Source: Phymatolithon calcareum (taxonomy: Eukaryota; Rhodophyta; Florideophyceae; Hapalidiales). Taken from it: a stretch of 64,000 nucleotides of DNA. The notes below the pieces were generated by a model. That model worked only from the letters and a program-made list of their open reading frames with translations. It was not told where the DNA came from and searched no databases. Location of the stretch: positions 310,001 through 374,000 of the forward strand of contig OZ345357.1 of the NCBI GenBank assembly GCA_977006965.1, read 5' to 3'. A program made the position numbers and the translations under genes. This document shows, one piece after another, positions 1 to 11,866 of the stretch; within the stretch, counting starts at the first letter, position 1; every line of letters starts with the position of its first letter.

Positions 1-1723
1 CAGAAAGCGGAATTCTCGGGGAAGGACTCAGTCGTCTTTGGCGCCCTCCTTTCGACTGAAGAGCTAGCACTTTACTCAAGCTCCAAGACGAACGAGTCCA
101 TGGAGTAGTCGAAGTTATGCATTGTACGGGTTTTCCACAGTACAATCTGGTGAAAAAGGACGTGACTAAGTTCTAGGGTTCTATATTCTGTAGACAAATC
201 AATCTTCACCTCTGCCTACGTAAATAAAAGTGGGCTCTGGAAATTGCAGAATTTCGTCCAGTGCGCAAAGGGCAGACATCTCTTCTATTTAGTTTCCTCT
301 CCCTGATACTCCATTAGGGGGAGATTAAGGAACCGCCAATCTCGAAGTTCCTTGGCACGAACCGCAACGGCGACAAAATCCAGTTAATGGAAGAGGTCGA
401 ACATTTCTGTCCACTGGAAAATCATACTACCTGCATCTGAGAGTACTGCGTTTTCCTGCATCGGGTATCTGTTTGAGGACGATAATGAGAGCTCCAGGTA
501 ACTGAGCAGGTATATTTCTGCAGTTCCCACTCGCCATATTCGAGATAGGTACGACGCCCCTTTCTTCGGACGTCATCACGTGGATTTCATGCGGGCATTT
601 CGTCGAGTTTATGATACGTGTGATGAGCTCCGAGACTTTCGAGTGAGTATAGCGCCATCTGCAGTGGCGCGCATTCGCCAGTTTAGTCTTTCACAGTCTC
701 CGGCATCTGACATGGAACATGATCGGTACTGATATAGCTTCAGTTTCTCACAACTTGGCGAAAAGCAACCGTGCGCTCTCTACAGGCGGAATATCTGCAA
801 ATCACAGCATTTCCTGGTAATGGAAACCTTCTTGTAATATCTGTCCGGGCATGGACCCTGAAAGGACGACATTTAAACGTAGAAGCTTGCTCAGCGCTCT
901 TGCGAAAGGATGTCAAAGAAGAAACCTCACTTGGTCTCCAGGAGATAGATTCTCGAAGAGTAAGCAGCTGCTGCTCTTCTGGATTCTACTGTACTCTTTA
1001 GATGGCTAAAGATGTGCCGGAGTGCATTAGAAAGGCACTGCAGAAGAATCACTGCCAATTTCACCTCCAGCCTTCAGTTTCTATTAAAACCGTAGCCTCC
1101 GCAGTGGAACTTAGACTTCCCTGATATTTCTCGGAGATCTTCGGCTTATTCCAACTAGGGCTCGACCACGTACTGACTTCGGGTCTTCAAAATATTCAGC
1201 AACGCTTGACCGTAGAAAATTTAACGTTGAACCATGGCGAAAAAACAGAAAGTAAAGTAGACGAGGCCAACCTCACTGTCCATCTGGATCTGTAAATCGG
1301 CCGTAGGTATATTAAAATAATCTATTATAAAAGTGCTCTGTGATCTAAATAGGGGATGACTCTTGGGAAATATATAATAAAGGTTTGATCAAATCGGGCA
1401 AATTGATCACGTGTGCCCACGAAGAAAACTGTTCGGACACGGAAAACAGATCTTCTCATAGAGCCGCTAAAGATGAATCATGATCACCCATAGTAGCTCA
1501 GCACTTCTAGACGTCCCCCTAATGCATCGAGTTACTTTCTTAAATATTGTTCTCGTTACTGTTAATACATTTTAATTGTCATCTTCATGAACAATGCAGC
1601 AATTATAGACCTCACGTACAGGCCGCCTCTACGGCAGATCGTGTGTTGCGGATAAAAACTGGGTCAATTCACAGATACTCTAAGACTCACACTCTTAAGA
1701 ACCTGAATGCGATGTACTTTCCG
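1..1723. other. no gene recognised
   Basis: Both strands carry only short, stop-interrupted frames; the longest (771-1001) has no recognisable motif and no coding-like neighbours. I see no terminal repeats or RNA gene. It probably consists of old transposon-derived DNA like the rest of the window, but nothing in it shows that directly. Confidence 0.5.
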
Positions 1724-2228
1724 TTACCGATGAATCGATTGAACAACAGAGGTACAATCTATTACAGAACGAATATCTTCATCGGGTGCATTGCACAGAC
1801 TGGGCCTTGATAAAGTACCAGAAACGAAGACTTTCCCAGGAAAGAAACCAAAATTTGAAATTTCATGTCTGTCGTACGCTTCACGATCAGCGTGTACATG
1901 AACCATCAGTCTCTTTTGAGTAGTTTACGAATCACAAGTAATTGCATCTAGCATCTGCTTCAAATCTGTGAACATTACAAGCTGTACTGACTGTCTGAAG
2001 ATACGTTTTGTCATGCCGCAGTACAGAAGCCTGCTCTAAAGTTGCAGAAAAAGCGATAAATTCTCCTGGAATTATAGAACGAACAACTCCTTTGGACTTT
2101 CTGCCGTTGTACCTCATGATATGCATATGGCGGCAATAAACCATGTAACCCATGTGGAAGAAAGAATCGTCATTTGAAGTGAACAATGCATCACAGTATA
2201 CGCGAAGATGCAATCTGCGACTATGCAA
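1724..2228 (-). pseudogene. Ty1/copia-type polyprotein RNase H fragment
   Basis: Two adjoining minus-strand pieces in different frames resemble the RNase H end of copia-type polyproteins. The upstream piece (2228 down to 1932) has VYCDALFTSND, matching the first catalytic Asp of these RNases H, then a VVRSIIPGE motif carrying the conserved Glu, then a Leu/Arg-rich helix. The second piece (1906 down to 1724) has REAYDRHEIS followed by a Leu/Ser-Pro stretch, the usual order downstream. A frameshift of about 25 bases separates the pieces, and no reverse transcriptase, integrase or LTR is visible. It is a dead fragment. The assignment comes from recalled motifs, so the exact clade is uncertain. 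Confidence 0.5.
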
Positions 2229-2983
2229 TTAATTGAATCTAAGCTTCAGATCCAAGATGGGTTTCAAGTGCTAAATAGCTGCGGTAGTATCTGAGCTATG
2301 GGGCGCATCTTCGCCATTTGCTTCTACATACTATTCAAAATGAGATATTACAGTGCGTTTATGACGTGTTCGGGAGGAGCGTACTGTCATCTCAGCGGCG
2401 GCAATGCAGCTGATAGAAAAAGCGTCGTTCAGGTGTTGAAAAACTTGTTGCTTTAATTGGTTGCTAATCGCTGGCTTCCTATCTTGGAGGGGAGCGAGAC
2501 CCGCCTAAGAACTAAGCACAGACGTCACTCTTACACAACAGGATCATACCATGGATGGGGGCCAGAAAGCTTACCGAAACGAGGCCCATAGTGAGACACG
2601 TGTACTGGATACATCACGAGCCGGTAAATCTTGCAGCGTCAAGGAAATAAAAAGAAGGTAACACTGATGAAATTGGATCTTAACGTGCGATCACGCACAG
2701 TCCCTGTATGAAGAGCTCAAGGTAAGTAAGAGAAGGAGAACGGTTTTGATGCGAGATCTTGCTTGTTTGCGGACACACTGTAGGCGCATGAAATGCTCCT
2801 GAGACAACGCTGAGATGAAACTACGTATTCATGGTAGCGACAAACCGGGGAACAAGAAGAGTCATCTCATGAATCTTGCACAAAAAGCAACATGGTAGGG
2901 ATTGAGAATTCTGCGGGAAAGCGCTGACGAAATTTCAGAAATGATACAGTCCTGCGATCTATAAGTACGAAAAATCGCGAATG
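2229..2983. other. no gene recognised
   Basis: No open frame above about 60 codons and no repeat that I can pair with another part of the window. It lies between the copia fragment and the left end of piggyBac-like copy E. Confidence 0.45.
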
Positions 2984-3206
2984 TCAGTGTCTATTTCACG
3001 GACCCCTCAATTGAAGGGCGATTGAAAGCTCGAAAAAATCCATAATGAAATTCGAAACAGATAGATCACGCGATATTCATAAAGCCTGTATTATCTTCTG
3101 TGTGACGAGTATCCACAAAACTCTCTTAACTTCGCTTAGTTCGACGCTAGCAACGAATATATGCTGGTCATGCAAAAGTACCAAACCTTTCATTCCAGGG
3201 GCAGAA

Positions 3207-3921
3207 CACCGGCCGCGCGCGGTGGGTACATCAGTAGACACCAAGGAAGCATCGGTATCCGGTGTCAAAGAGTGCTCTGGACTATATGGAGCTTTTTTGA
3301 AGACGAAAAAAGTGAATAGTATGGTTCAGAACGTACTCATGGAAAACATCAGGGGTCGCGCGAGCATGACACGTCGCGTGAAATGGGTCCTAGTTCGGCA
3401 TCCTTTGAAGAATACTAAGATTAAGACAGTCAATATTGCCAACGGCAAGGCAGAGAACGCTGAAGATGAAATTTTCAGGCGCCCAGCAGCTTGAACCGAG
3501 CCAAAACCGGTGCGGTACCGCCCAGGTCTGCTTACAGTGCTCATTCTTGTCAATCGTCATCACGAAACAGCTGTTTATCGTCATCAGTCGCCGTAATATG
3601 CTCCTGAGAAGGGCAAATAAGCTTCGGTGCAACCTTCAGCAGCTCTAAACGCCGTCTCCTGAGCTCTCTCACCTAAGTGTTACAATGCCCTTGGAACCAA
3701 CCATCGCCTCGGGAACTTGATGTCGTCACGCTGGACCGCGTGCCGAATACTAGTGTTCATTGGGTTCCAAGGAAAAAGCGGAGAGTTTTATGTCCGATTG
3801 AGGGACTATTTGCCTCTCAGTACTGGAAATTTCGAACTCTAAACGGAGACTTCTTATACGAAAATTATGGTATTGGACTTCCTTTGAAGTACGATTGCGT
3901 GGTGACGATGTTTCCCCATGT
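3207..3921 (+). pseudogene. piggyBac-like transposase, N-terminal part (copy E)
   Basis: Three frames together match the first ~250 residues of the transposase in copies C and D. Shared landmarks are the block around ECSGLYGAFLKTKKVN, the basic stretch RVKWVLVRHPLKNTKIKT, and the later ARG-type motif before a phenylalanine-proline-histidine run. Stops and frameshifts occur at about 3492, 3580 and 3840. The frame ends exactly where the non-LTR element has inserted, and its continuation is at 9005. Confidence 0.75.
3910..3921. repeat. left copy of 12-bp target-site duplication
   Basis: GTTTCCCCATGT occurs here and again at 9005-9016. The intact transposase in copy D reads through this point without a gap, so the direct repeat marks insertion of the 5.1 kb non-LTR element into copy E. 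Confidence 0.85.
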
Positions 3922-4497
3922 GTCCTTACTTTCACCGAATAATAGCACAAAAAGAGAGTTTCTGGGCCCTAGGAAAATTCTATGAAGAGCGTTGCAGTAT
4001 TCGGAATTTTCTGCACTAGCGGTGAAGGTGTCACGCAGCGCGTCAAAGCGGAGTTTTTAGGAAGACCTGGGGACGTACGAACCCCCCCGATTCTGATCGG
4101 GAGCCCTGGCGAGTAGCTCGGACGAATAACATCTCGCAGCGAAAGAAAGGATCTTCGTCGGCTTCTCAAAAGGTATCAAAGAAAGGTTACTCTTTGAAGC
4201 AAAGGGGCGCAGTACGAAAAGCAGCTGGACTATGAAAGAAGTGCATGGAAGCGACTCTGTACTCGCCCATTATTACCCGCCTGTGCTCCAAGAAGAATAG
4301 AAGAGCGCCAGCCCAGTTGACTCGGAAAGTGACCGTGCTCAGTCTGAGGAGAGTTCAATTGATGAACTCGAAGAGCTGCCCGAGCTCGCCCACTTCGCAA
4401 AAGCGATTCGCAGGCAAGCGATCGATACTTTTCCGCAAGCGAAATGCGTATGGATTGAGGGGACGGATCAGTTAGGTGAGGACACGAAACTAGAAGC

Positions 4498-5973
4498 GGA
4501 AAACGACTTCGGCCCGCAATCTCAAGCCGAAGTTCACGTGTCAGAAATGAAAAAGGTTTCCTGAAGGTAAGAGAAAGAGTTCTGTGCAACAAATGTGAAG
4601 TCAAGGGTCAGCTCATTTTACATGGCACGGCATCGGGCGATGGAATCTCAAGTACTTGCAAGGCCTGCAACTCCAGTACCCAAGGTAGAGTTGTTGCACT
4701 GGAGATATAAACCGAAGAGCTGGCAGTGAACCGCAACCCTACACAGGCGCAGGAAAGTGCGGATCCCGATACCATACACAAGAAAATTGACAAGATGATG
4801 AAAACTTTGACTGAAGTGTGCGAAAGGATGACACTTGTAGAAGCAAAGTTGAGAACCATTCGCAGAAGTAATGATACTGAACAGATTGACAAGGGTGTTA
4901 CACCCCAGGAGACGCAACCTCAAGACGTCTCGAGACTTTTTAACGTCTCACCGGCGTTACAAGAAGTTTCTTTCCACAACCTGTTCGTACAAGAAAACAA
5001 TTCTGGAGGTAATAATATTCCTGATTTGCGAAAAAATACAGAGCGGATCCCACAGCCCGCACTTCTGTCGTATGCTGCAGTTGCGGCGCTCAAGCGTCCG
5101 ACACTGGCACATTTTAAAAGCCATATCAGCTCGAAAGGGATCAAATTTTCAAATGCCATAAGGGGAAATATAGTGAAAGCCCGCCCCAATGAGATAGTTC
5201 AACTTTACTTCACAGGAATGGAAAGGATCGACAAAGTCTAGCTAAACTATGAAATTAGTCATGTGCTACCTGCAAGAGCGGTTCTCGGGATTTCTATTAT
5301 CGGAAAGTTTAGACTGGAAATCCTGACTAGTCAGCATTTTAGCGACAGAGTCATAGTGACAATGAAGGCGTCTAGGCTAAGGCACGAGAAAGAGTACCAT
5401 CTCTTCAAAGATTCGGTATCCAAAAAGAAAGTTCTTTCAGAACGAGATCGAGTAATGAAGAATTTATGGGCTATAAAGAAGTCAATGAAGAAATGTGTCG
5501 AATATACTGGAGACTTTCAGACATGGAAGTGGTACAGAAAGAACCAGAGGAGGGCAGAAGATGAGATAGAAGCCCTTGCGAAAGGGACTCCGGAGGATAA
5601 TCCGGTGGATGCCGGCAGGCATTCGGACAGGGAAGTTAGAAGAATGTTCGCGTGCAATGAGAGCGCAGAACTTTCGAAAGACCCCAAAGAAGGCAGCGAA
5701 CAACATCCTGGTTCTATTGCCCCCGAAAGAGATGGAACTTTGATGGGTAGCCACGGGAATAGAGCAAGGCAAGATATTGAGCCTTCTAGCGCTAATACCG
5801 AACTGCAAGTCAAAACCATTGACCCCGAAGAGAGCGCGATGAGTGAATCAATACCTAAGCCAAGCGTGAGTGAAAATGATGTACCCAACCATGAATATAC
5901 TACCAACCCGATACCAACACCAGCATCGCACAGGGATGCCGAAGGAACCGAAATGTCATCATTTTTGGAATAG
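4498..5973 (+). pseudogene. retrotransposon ORF1-like protein with zinc ribbon
   Basis: One frame stays coding-like from about 4498 to the TAG at 5971-5973, broken only by in-frame stops at 4708-4710 and 5239-5241. Near its start is CNKCEVKG, then about 25 residues later CKACNSST: two CxxC pairs as in a zinc ribbon. A predicted coiled coil follows around 4770-4870 (KKIDKMMKTLTEVCERMT), then a basic Lys/Arg-rich segment (5360-5570), then an acidic Ser/Pro/Glu tail. This arrangement suits an RNA-binding ORF1 product. It runs just into the ORF2 frame, as in many elements of this type. I cannot name the ORF1 family. Confidence 0.6.
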
Positions 5974-8926
5974 AATTTTATTTTCTAAATTCAGCGTGGG
6001 CGTCTCAGTGGATACGCCCACGATGGTCCTCAAACTAATGGAAAACCTGCATATGCAAGCGCTTGGACGGACGGAGACGTTTCAGAAAGAAGACGTGGCG
6101 ATCAGGGTGAATTACGACCAAATTTGCGCAACCCGCGCTCATGGGCTTCGGGAACGACCAAGAGGGGGTGTTGCTTTACTGACTAAGCGCAGAACTGCAA
6201 CAAGAATTCTTGGAAAAATGGCTACACGAATGTACCAGGTGGTAATTGCTATTGTGATGGACATTGCCATTGCGGTTCTGTATATCTCTCCGCTTGCTAG
6301 TCACGAGGAATATGACAAATGTCTCAAATTCATTCACCAGCACTTCAGTGGGAAGTCGCTAGTGAGCGTCGACTTCAATGCAAGACAAAGGCACTGAGAC
6401 CGCGTGGGTAACTGGCGAGGAAACAATGCTGTCTCGTGGGCTGCAAATTTCAACTGGAGAGTAAGGGGGCAACAAGTCCTACTTTGTTTCCAAACATGGA
6501 AGAGCAACATTGATATTTTCATGACAAAATGTTTAGAAGCAGAGATACCTGAACTGGTGCACGGAATGAGGGAAGGCGTCACCGAACACATACCGGTGGC
6601 AACGAGAGTCATCAACAACAAGATTGTTGCTGGGAATGGACAGACAGTTGTTTCTAAGTCCGCCAGGCAAATCGTATCAAATGCAGCTAAGGTAATAGAA
6701 GAAATTTCCAAGTGGGCGCCGATGATGCTGGAGAAACTGCAAGCCTGTAATCGCAAACAAGACCTGTACAAATCGTACGAAAGTTTTTCGAAGATTCGTA
6801 TACAGCCATGGGCGTCCTCTAGGCCCAGGCCGTCAAGATTCAAGACCTTTTCGAACAATGAGCTCGACAAACTAGCCAAGAAGCGAACTCGATTGTACAA
6901 GATTTACAAAAGAACCGAGCTTGAAAATGACCTGGTTGTCCTCCGAGAAATTAAGGCACAAATCCAAAAGAAAGTAAGAAAAGCGAACCGTGAGCAATTT
7001 GAAAAATACCTTGACGGAGTGGAGAAACTGGGTCCCACTGAGGCAGCCAACGTTGCAAGCAAAATTATGAAGTCAAACACAAGAAAGAAAGGGTCGAACA
7101 AGGCAATCGGAGCTCCAGTACATCCAAGCAAGTTCTCTGCGTATTTTTCTAATGTGTGCAAGTCTGAAAGAGACTGGAATGCGCCACTAAAAGCTTTACA
7201 GTCAACAGGACAATGAGGCGGCACATTATTAGGGCGTTCAACTGAGCATCGAAAGGGAAGGCGGTCGGCCCTGACGGAGTGGATGTTGAAATTATGCACG
7301 CGAATAAGGATGCTGGATTGAGTATATTGCTAGCCTTATGGGCGACATGTGGGAGGCTCAAATGTCTTCCGCGAGTGTGGCATCAAGCCACGCTGATCCC
7401 TCTGTACAAAAAGGGCCCATCTCATGTTGCAGCGAACTACATACCTATATCGCTATTAAGTCTAGACAGGAAAATCATCGATTCCGCACTCGACTCATAC
7501 ATAAGGGAACACTACCGCTTTAACAGTGCCCAGCAAGGGTTCTGAAAAGACAAGAGCACATATATTGCGATACTTCGTGCAAAATGTGCCATGAAAGATG
7601 GACATCCTTTTTTCGCGGTTCTTGACCACTCTGCAGCATATGACAAGGTACCACGAGACATCCTCGTCAAAAGACTCGAGCAGAAGCTACCCGACGAAAT
7701 AACAAGGATGATGGCATATCTTCTGAAACCCTCGTGGGTTACGTCAGCAGCCGATGATACAAGAACATGGTGCATTATCGATCGAGGAGTACCTCAAGGG
7801 TCCCCACTGAGCCCGTGCCTGTACAATATCTTCATGTACACATTCGCGGAAGCCGTCTCCAAGTCCCCAGCGACGTCTCTGCTAATCCAGCGCAACTGTT
7901 CGCTGACGATGTCCAGCTGCAATCAAAGGATGGAGAAGGAATGCAGAAGCTGCTTGATATAGCGACGACCTGGGTGAAGGAAAACTGTATGAGCTGGAAC
8001 ACAAAGCCAGGAAAGAGCGAGATCCTTAAATGCTAGGGACTTCCGATACGCACCTTCAACATTGCGGGTCGAGTTCTTCATCAAGCATGGAGACTCTCGA
8101 ATGTCGGGATAAAAAAGGCGTAACAGACGACATGGCGTTATCAAGAGTACGAAATGCAGTGGGGTGCATACACAAACTGCGGGATATTGGCGACAATGTT
8201 CGAGGCTTTCAGTCTGTGACATGCATTAGAATCTTCAAGTCGCTTATTTTGCCAAAGTGGGAGTATGCACTCCACGTGACACCACTGACAAAGCGATTAC
8301 AACCAGCAATCGAATCTTCGGAAGGTTTATTCTTCATGAATGTTTTTGGGACATATGCGCAGCACTGCTATGGTAGAACGCGAGTTCTGTGCCGACAAGA
8401 ACCACCAGCCATGAGGAGAAGACACTAAGCAGAAAGCTTCTCTGCGAGTCTAGTGAGACAAAAGAAGCGCCTCGATGGGGCAGATGAGTATTCTGGGAGA
8501 GATGAAGACATTAAGGAGGCAACCAAGGACATAGATTGCCTCAAGAAATATGAAGATCTGCAGCAAGCTCTCGATAAAGCGGAGGAGGGCTCAGTCTCAA
8601 AGAAAGGGCGACAAGTAGAAATAATTGAGTTATGGGCAAAGGAAGAAGAGGGAAGATCGCTCGAGATACCAACTGATTCGAACAATCTACCGGTGGTTCT
8701 CCGCCTACAGCTGATATTCCGCAGAGCACCTCTTTGGAGAAAATCAGTACTAGGTGAATATTTTGGTGTCACAGCCGTGATTGAGCTGGTCGCGCTCCAT
8801 CGCATTCTATCTTCATCCAAGATTAGTCCTGAAATTGAATATGAATGTAAGCGACTCACTAGAGCACTTGTTGGGAGAGAAATACGAATCAAGGATATAC
8901 TGAATAGTCAAACAACGTTAGTTTAG
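5974..8926 (+). pseudogene. retrotransposon ORF2: endonuclease and reverse transcriptase
   Basis: The order of motifs is that of APE-type non-LTR ORF2. RPRGGVALLTKR and VLYISPLASHEEYDKC near 6150-6310 and SVDFNARQRH at 6367-6396 are the endonuclease core, the last matching the usual GDFNA-H block with its Gly-Asp altered. The linker spans 6404-7216. Reverse transcriptase begins near 7260 (KAVGPDGVDVEIM), passes HSAAYDKVPRD (7630) and RGVPQGSPLSPCLYNIF (7785), and reaches the catalytic LFADDVQL (about 7895). The C-terminal part ends at the TAG at 8924-8926. Lesions include stops at 6395 and 7543 and frameshifts near 6400, 7230, 7880 and 8035. It would have supplied target nicking and cDNA synthesis. 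Confidence 0.8.
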
Positions 8927-9004
8927 AAAATCTTGCGAAAATGGCCCTTTTACTCTTGAAGAGAGGCCTTGGGAGCTTGTAAAAATGAATCAACACATAT
9001 CCCC

Positions 9005-9955
9005 GTTTCCCCATGTTCAACTGCGAAGACTTGCTGCTTGTGAGTCCGCTAATCTGTTAAGAAAGGGGCGAGAAGAGAGAACAGTGACAGAGCTGATGAC
9101 GTTTTTCAAAATACTTGTCCTCATGGCACGGGTTCAGTTTGGCCCTGGGAGCGCTTTCTGGATATCTACCAGGCCAAAGAAGTTTTTTCCCGGCCCTTCT
9201 GCGAAAACAGGGATGCAGATGGCCGAATAATTCCGGTTGATTTCATTTAGAGTACAGCGAAGTGAAAAAGGCAGCATGTACTCTGCGCAGTACAGCTTCT
9301 TGTTCGGTCAAGATTCTGTCGATCCCAGGAATGACCACAGAAAGCACATAGTGGCAAAGAGATTTTGAAGGCGAGATGGTCCACGGTATACCATTTCTGT
9401 GCTCTAATGTAACCGCGTATTCCGGTATAAAGCGCTTTGCATATGTTGATTCATACTTGGTGAGTGCTGAATCTGCAAAGATTCAACAAGTGCGCCTACA
9501 GTTCATAGGGGTCATCTAACTCTTCTGGCGAATTTCTAGGTTTCTAGCTGGCTCTTATTCTCTGGTTCCCGTGCAGAGCGTCAGCAGCACATGACGCAGC
9601 GATGATATTGTGAAGTCCCTGGCGAGCAAATCATCAAGAGCATTTGACAGGTGCATTACTTGTCGACGATCAGTCGTCCCAGAACGTACATTTTCATTCG
9701 AGAGCAGTGCTAAAAACCAGGTTACCCCTAAGAAAAATGGAAGAATGACTGCGAAGATCATGATGACTACATTTTTTGTGCAAAACAACTGCTGAATTTA
9801 AAAATTCATGACGTCGACCATTGTGAGCTCCCCATGAAATAGGCTTGATAGTGCCAAAATATACATTTGCGGTACTTCTGCTGTTAGGAACTGCTTCACT
9901 AAGCATGTTGAAGACATCTATGAGCCTGGTGCTATTGATGAGCTTGATAGCAAGT
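9005..9955 (+). pseudogene. piggyBac-like transposase, C-terminal part (copy E)
   Basis: Resumes the copy E transposase after the retrotransposon, starting within the second copy of GTTTCCCCATGT. The frame to 9229 matches copy D from the FP-HV block through the ARPKKFFPG region. Beyond it the reading frame breaks repeatedly, yet DNA similarity to B and F continues through GACCACAGAAAGCAC, the second catalytic-Asp motif (VDSYL, about 9445) and the shared deletion junction near 9515. The cysteine-rich C-terminal coding stretch lies at about 9780-9955. Confidence 0.7.
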
Positions 9956-9962
9956 AGCTGAT

Positions 9963-10499
9963 TGTTCACCCGCCACGTTCTCCGATGATCTTCTGTCCAT
10001 TCTAACCCCGTATGATTGAAAGTCCGATGCAAAGATGCAGATTGACGGTGAGGGGAGGGACTACAATTCAGGAACCTGCTCGTAAAAGCCCACCAAATTT
10101 GCAAGATAAGCTTCGATAAAGTAGACCAGCACTGAGGTGAAGGATCAAGCCTGAACCCTACGAGCAAGAATCAAGAGTGGCCCTTCTCACATTAAGCAAG
10201 TATCAAAGAAAAGCCAGAATCGAGAAAGAACCAAGAATCAAAGAAAAGCCAGAATCAAAGAAAGAATCTAGAATCAAAGAAAAGCAAGAATCAAAAGTCA
10301 AGAATCGAGGATGAATCAAGAAAGAGTCTGTAAGGAAGAAAACATCAGGAAGAACAAAAAAGAAACAGCAAGATCGACGATAAATAGATAAGCTAGAAAG
10401 TTGCCGACTTGCCTTCAATTGGGACACATTGTACCTTCTCGATAAAATCCACTTAATTACGATAGCACGCAGCCTTCATGTGCAAAAACTTAAATGAAT
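9963..10499. other. no gene; contains a purine-rich simple repeat
   Basis: After copy E ends there is no recognisable coding sequence. The only structure is a degenerate tandem array of an AGAATCAAAGAAA-type unit described separately. Confidence 0.5.
10203..10330. repeat. degenerate tandem repeat, unit about AGAATCAAAGAAAAGC
   Basis: The motif AGAATCAAAGAAA (or a close variant with CGA) recurs about seven times in 130 bp with drifting spacing. It yields a low-complexity Phe/Ser/Leu frame on the minus strand that should not be taken as a gene. A decayed minisatellite is the simplest reading. Confidence 0.7.
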
Positions 10500-11083
10500 C
10501 TTGTTTTTGTAGACGCGAGAAAACACGAGCTGCTTTCACGTAACTAACGAAAGTAAATGTGACCTTGGACCGATAAACATTTCACAGTTCATATAAAATT
10601 GAGCATTTTCTCGGCTCCTATCACTTTCATTGAAACTCAGTACTATTGGCTAGATGATCTTCCAAACCCGGTCAACCTTCAGCTTATAAAACCTGATGCG
10701 GGAAAAAAAGTTGGAAGCTTAAATTCGATTGTTTATTTTGATGTGATGAGGATGTTATAAGTTGTAAATCACTACATTATTCCTCGGAGAGGAGAGAAAT
10801 ATAAGATAGATTTTCTCAAGAATTTGAGAAGGGGAAGAGGAAGAATAAGTTTTTTCTCACTTAATTTTTGTGCAGCGGTAAGAACTAAATAAGTTAGTTT
10901 TTTCAAATATTTTGAAAACGTGAACAGAAAACGACAACAGTCTGGGCAAAGACCGCTTTACCATCGTTTCGGTTCGTAGTGGTCCAGTGAAAGAGTCATT
11001 TTTGTACTTTATGTGGGAGCTTCCATTGGCAACAAACTTGTACTTTTCAAAACGGCGTGTTTTCTCGCGTCTACAAAAACAAG
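10500..11083. mobile_element. 584-bp non-coding element with 28-bp perfect terminal inverted repeats
   Basis: Positions 10500-10527 and 11056-11083 are perfect reverse complements (beginning CTTGTTTTTGTAGACG). The interior has no transposase-like frame, so this looks like a MITE or the remains of a DNA transposon. I do not see a convincing target duplication: the flanks are ATGAAT and TCGTAT. The right end abuts another inverted-repeat element at 11088. Confidence 0.65.
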
Positions 11084-11087
11084 TCGT

Positions 11088-11253
11088 ATGTGTACCGTAA
11101 GCCGGGATAAGAAATGAAAGTAAAACGTGCTCGTACCTGGTCCTCGTGGGTACAACAGTCCCTCGGGCTCCGCCCTCGGGTCCTATTTTACCCACGAGGG
11201 CCCGGTACTCTTACGTTTTACTTACATTTGTTATCCCGGCTTACTGCACACAT
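11088..11253. repeat. 166-bp foldback element
   Basis: Arms of about 65 bp pair around a loop near 11154-11189. The core arms begin GTAAGCCGGGATAA at 11097 and end in its complement at 11244; the outer ATGTGT/ACACAT extends the stem. The loop holds an imperfect repeat of CCCTCGGG. There are several mismatches, so it is not recent. No coding potential. Confidence 0.7.
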
Positions 11254-11866
11254 CTCCTTAATATTCCTTGAATTCAGGGAAATTTTCCGTCAAATAGACA
11301 CTATATCATACACATAAAGCTACAAGAGAGTACCAGAAAAGCTTGTATGAAGGGGAAAATAGAAAGTGAGAAAGAGAGTATTCTTTGTGGCGATGGCGAT
11401 AGCATACAAGTGCTGAGCACACAAGCGTACAATGTGGTGAAGCTCCCATGCTCCTGTCGCAAGACATTGCTCCTTGGAATACGATATGAGATCGGCGGCG
11501 GTTTTCTAGGGAGCGCCTGATTGGCGATTGGATAGGTAACATGGAAGGAATCATCGCGAAAGATGAAGGCGGTGATGTGGCGAACAAAAGGATCGACTGT
11601 AAGCTGGATAACTTTTCCGTATGCCCCGGGTATACGACAAAGATAAAATGGGAGTGGAGCATCATTAAATCAATGCTCTGTGGTTACGAAAGTCTCGATA
11701 GGCATTCGCCTCGTGATCATACCTACGTCGCTTACTTCAAAGAACTGTATAGATCGATTAGTGGGACTTTCTTCGGGCCTCTCAACACGTCACAGTGACA
11801 CATGTTCTTCAACAGAAGTTTCAGTAGAATTGGTTGCATGCGTTGATCCACCCGGTGCTTACAGCG
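11254..11866. other. no gene recognised
   Basis: Short frames on both strands (for example 11306-11665 minus and 11541-11798 plus) overlap one another and show no motif I recognise. I do not call a gene here. Confidence 0.4.

Larger units (their letters stand above)
3922..9004 (+). mobile_element. APE-type non-LTR retrotransposon, near full length, dead
   Basis: A 5083-bp insertion bounded by a 12-bp duplication (GTTTCCCCATGT). In order it holds a 5' leader (3922 to about 4470), an ORF1-like frame with a zinc-ribbon motif, an ORF2-like frame with endonuclease, linker, reverse transcriptase and a C-terminal region, and a short 3' UTR ending in an A-rich tail near 8980-9000. It lacks LTRs, and the order ORF1-EN-RT with a target duplication of this length is typical of target-primed retrotransposons. 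Stops and frameshifts in both ORFs show it is inactive. Relatives are at 13.2 kb, 18.9 kb and 26.7-28.1 kb. Confidence 0.85.
2988..9962 (+). mobile_element. piggyBac-like element copy E, split by a retrotransposon
   Basis: The left end reads TGTCTATTTCACGG just after TCAG at 2984-2987, probably a mutated CTAG, and is followed by a CCCTCAATTG-type subterminal motif, as in the other copies here. The transposase frame runs to 3921, is interrupted by a 5.1 kb non-LTR element, and resumes at 9005. The right part keeps the cysteine-rich C-terminal coding region up to about 9955, but the right terminus with its CCCTCAATTGAGGG palindrome is missing, so the 3' end is truncated. Like copies B and F it lacks two internal coding blocks and belongs to the internally deleted class. 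Confidence 0.8.

Noticed and set aside
10203-10427. minus-strand ORF of Phe/Ser/Leu repeats
   Set aside because: Translation of a degenerate simple repeat.
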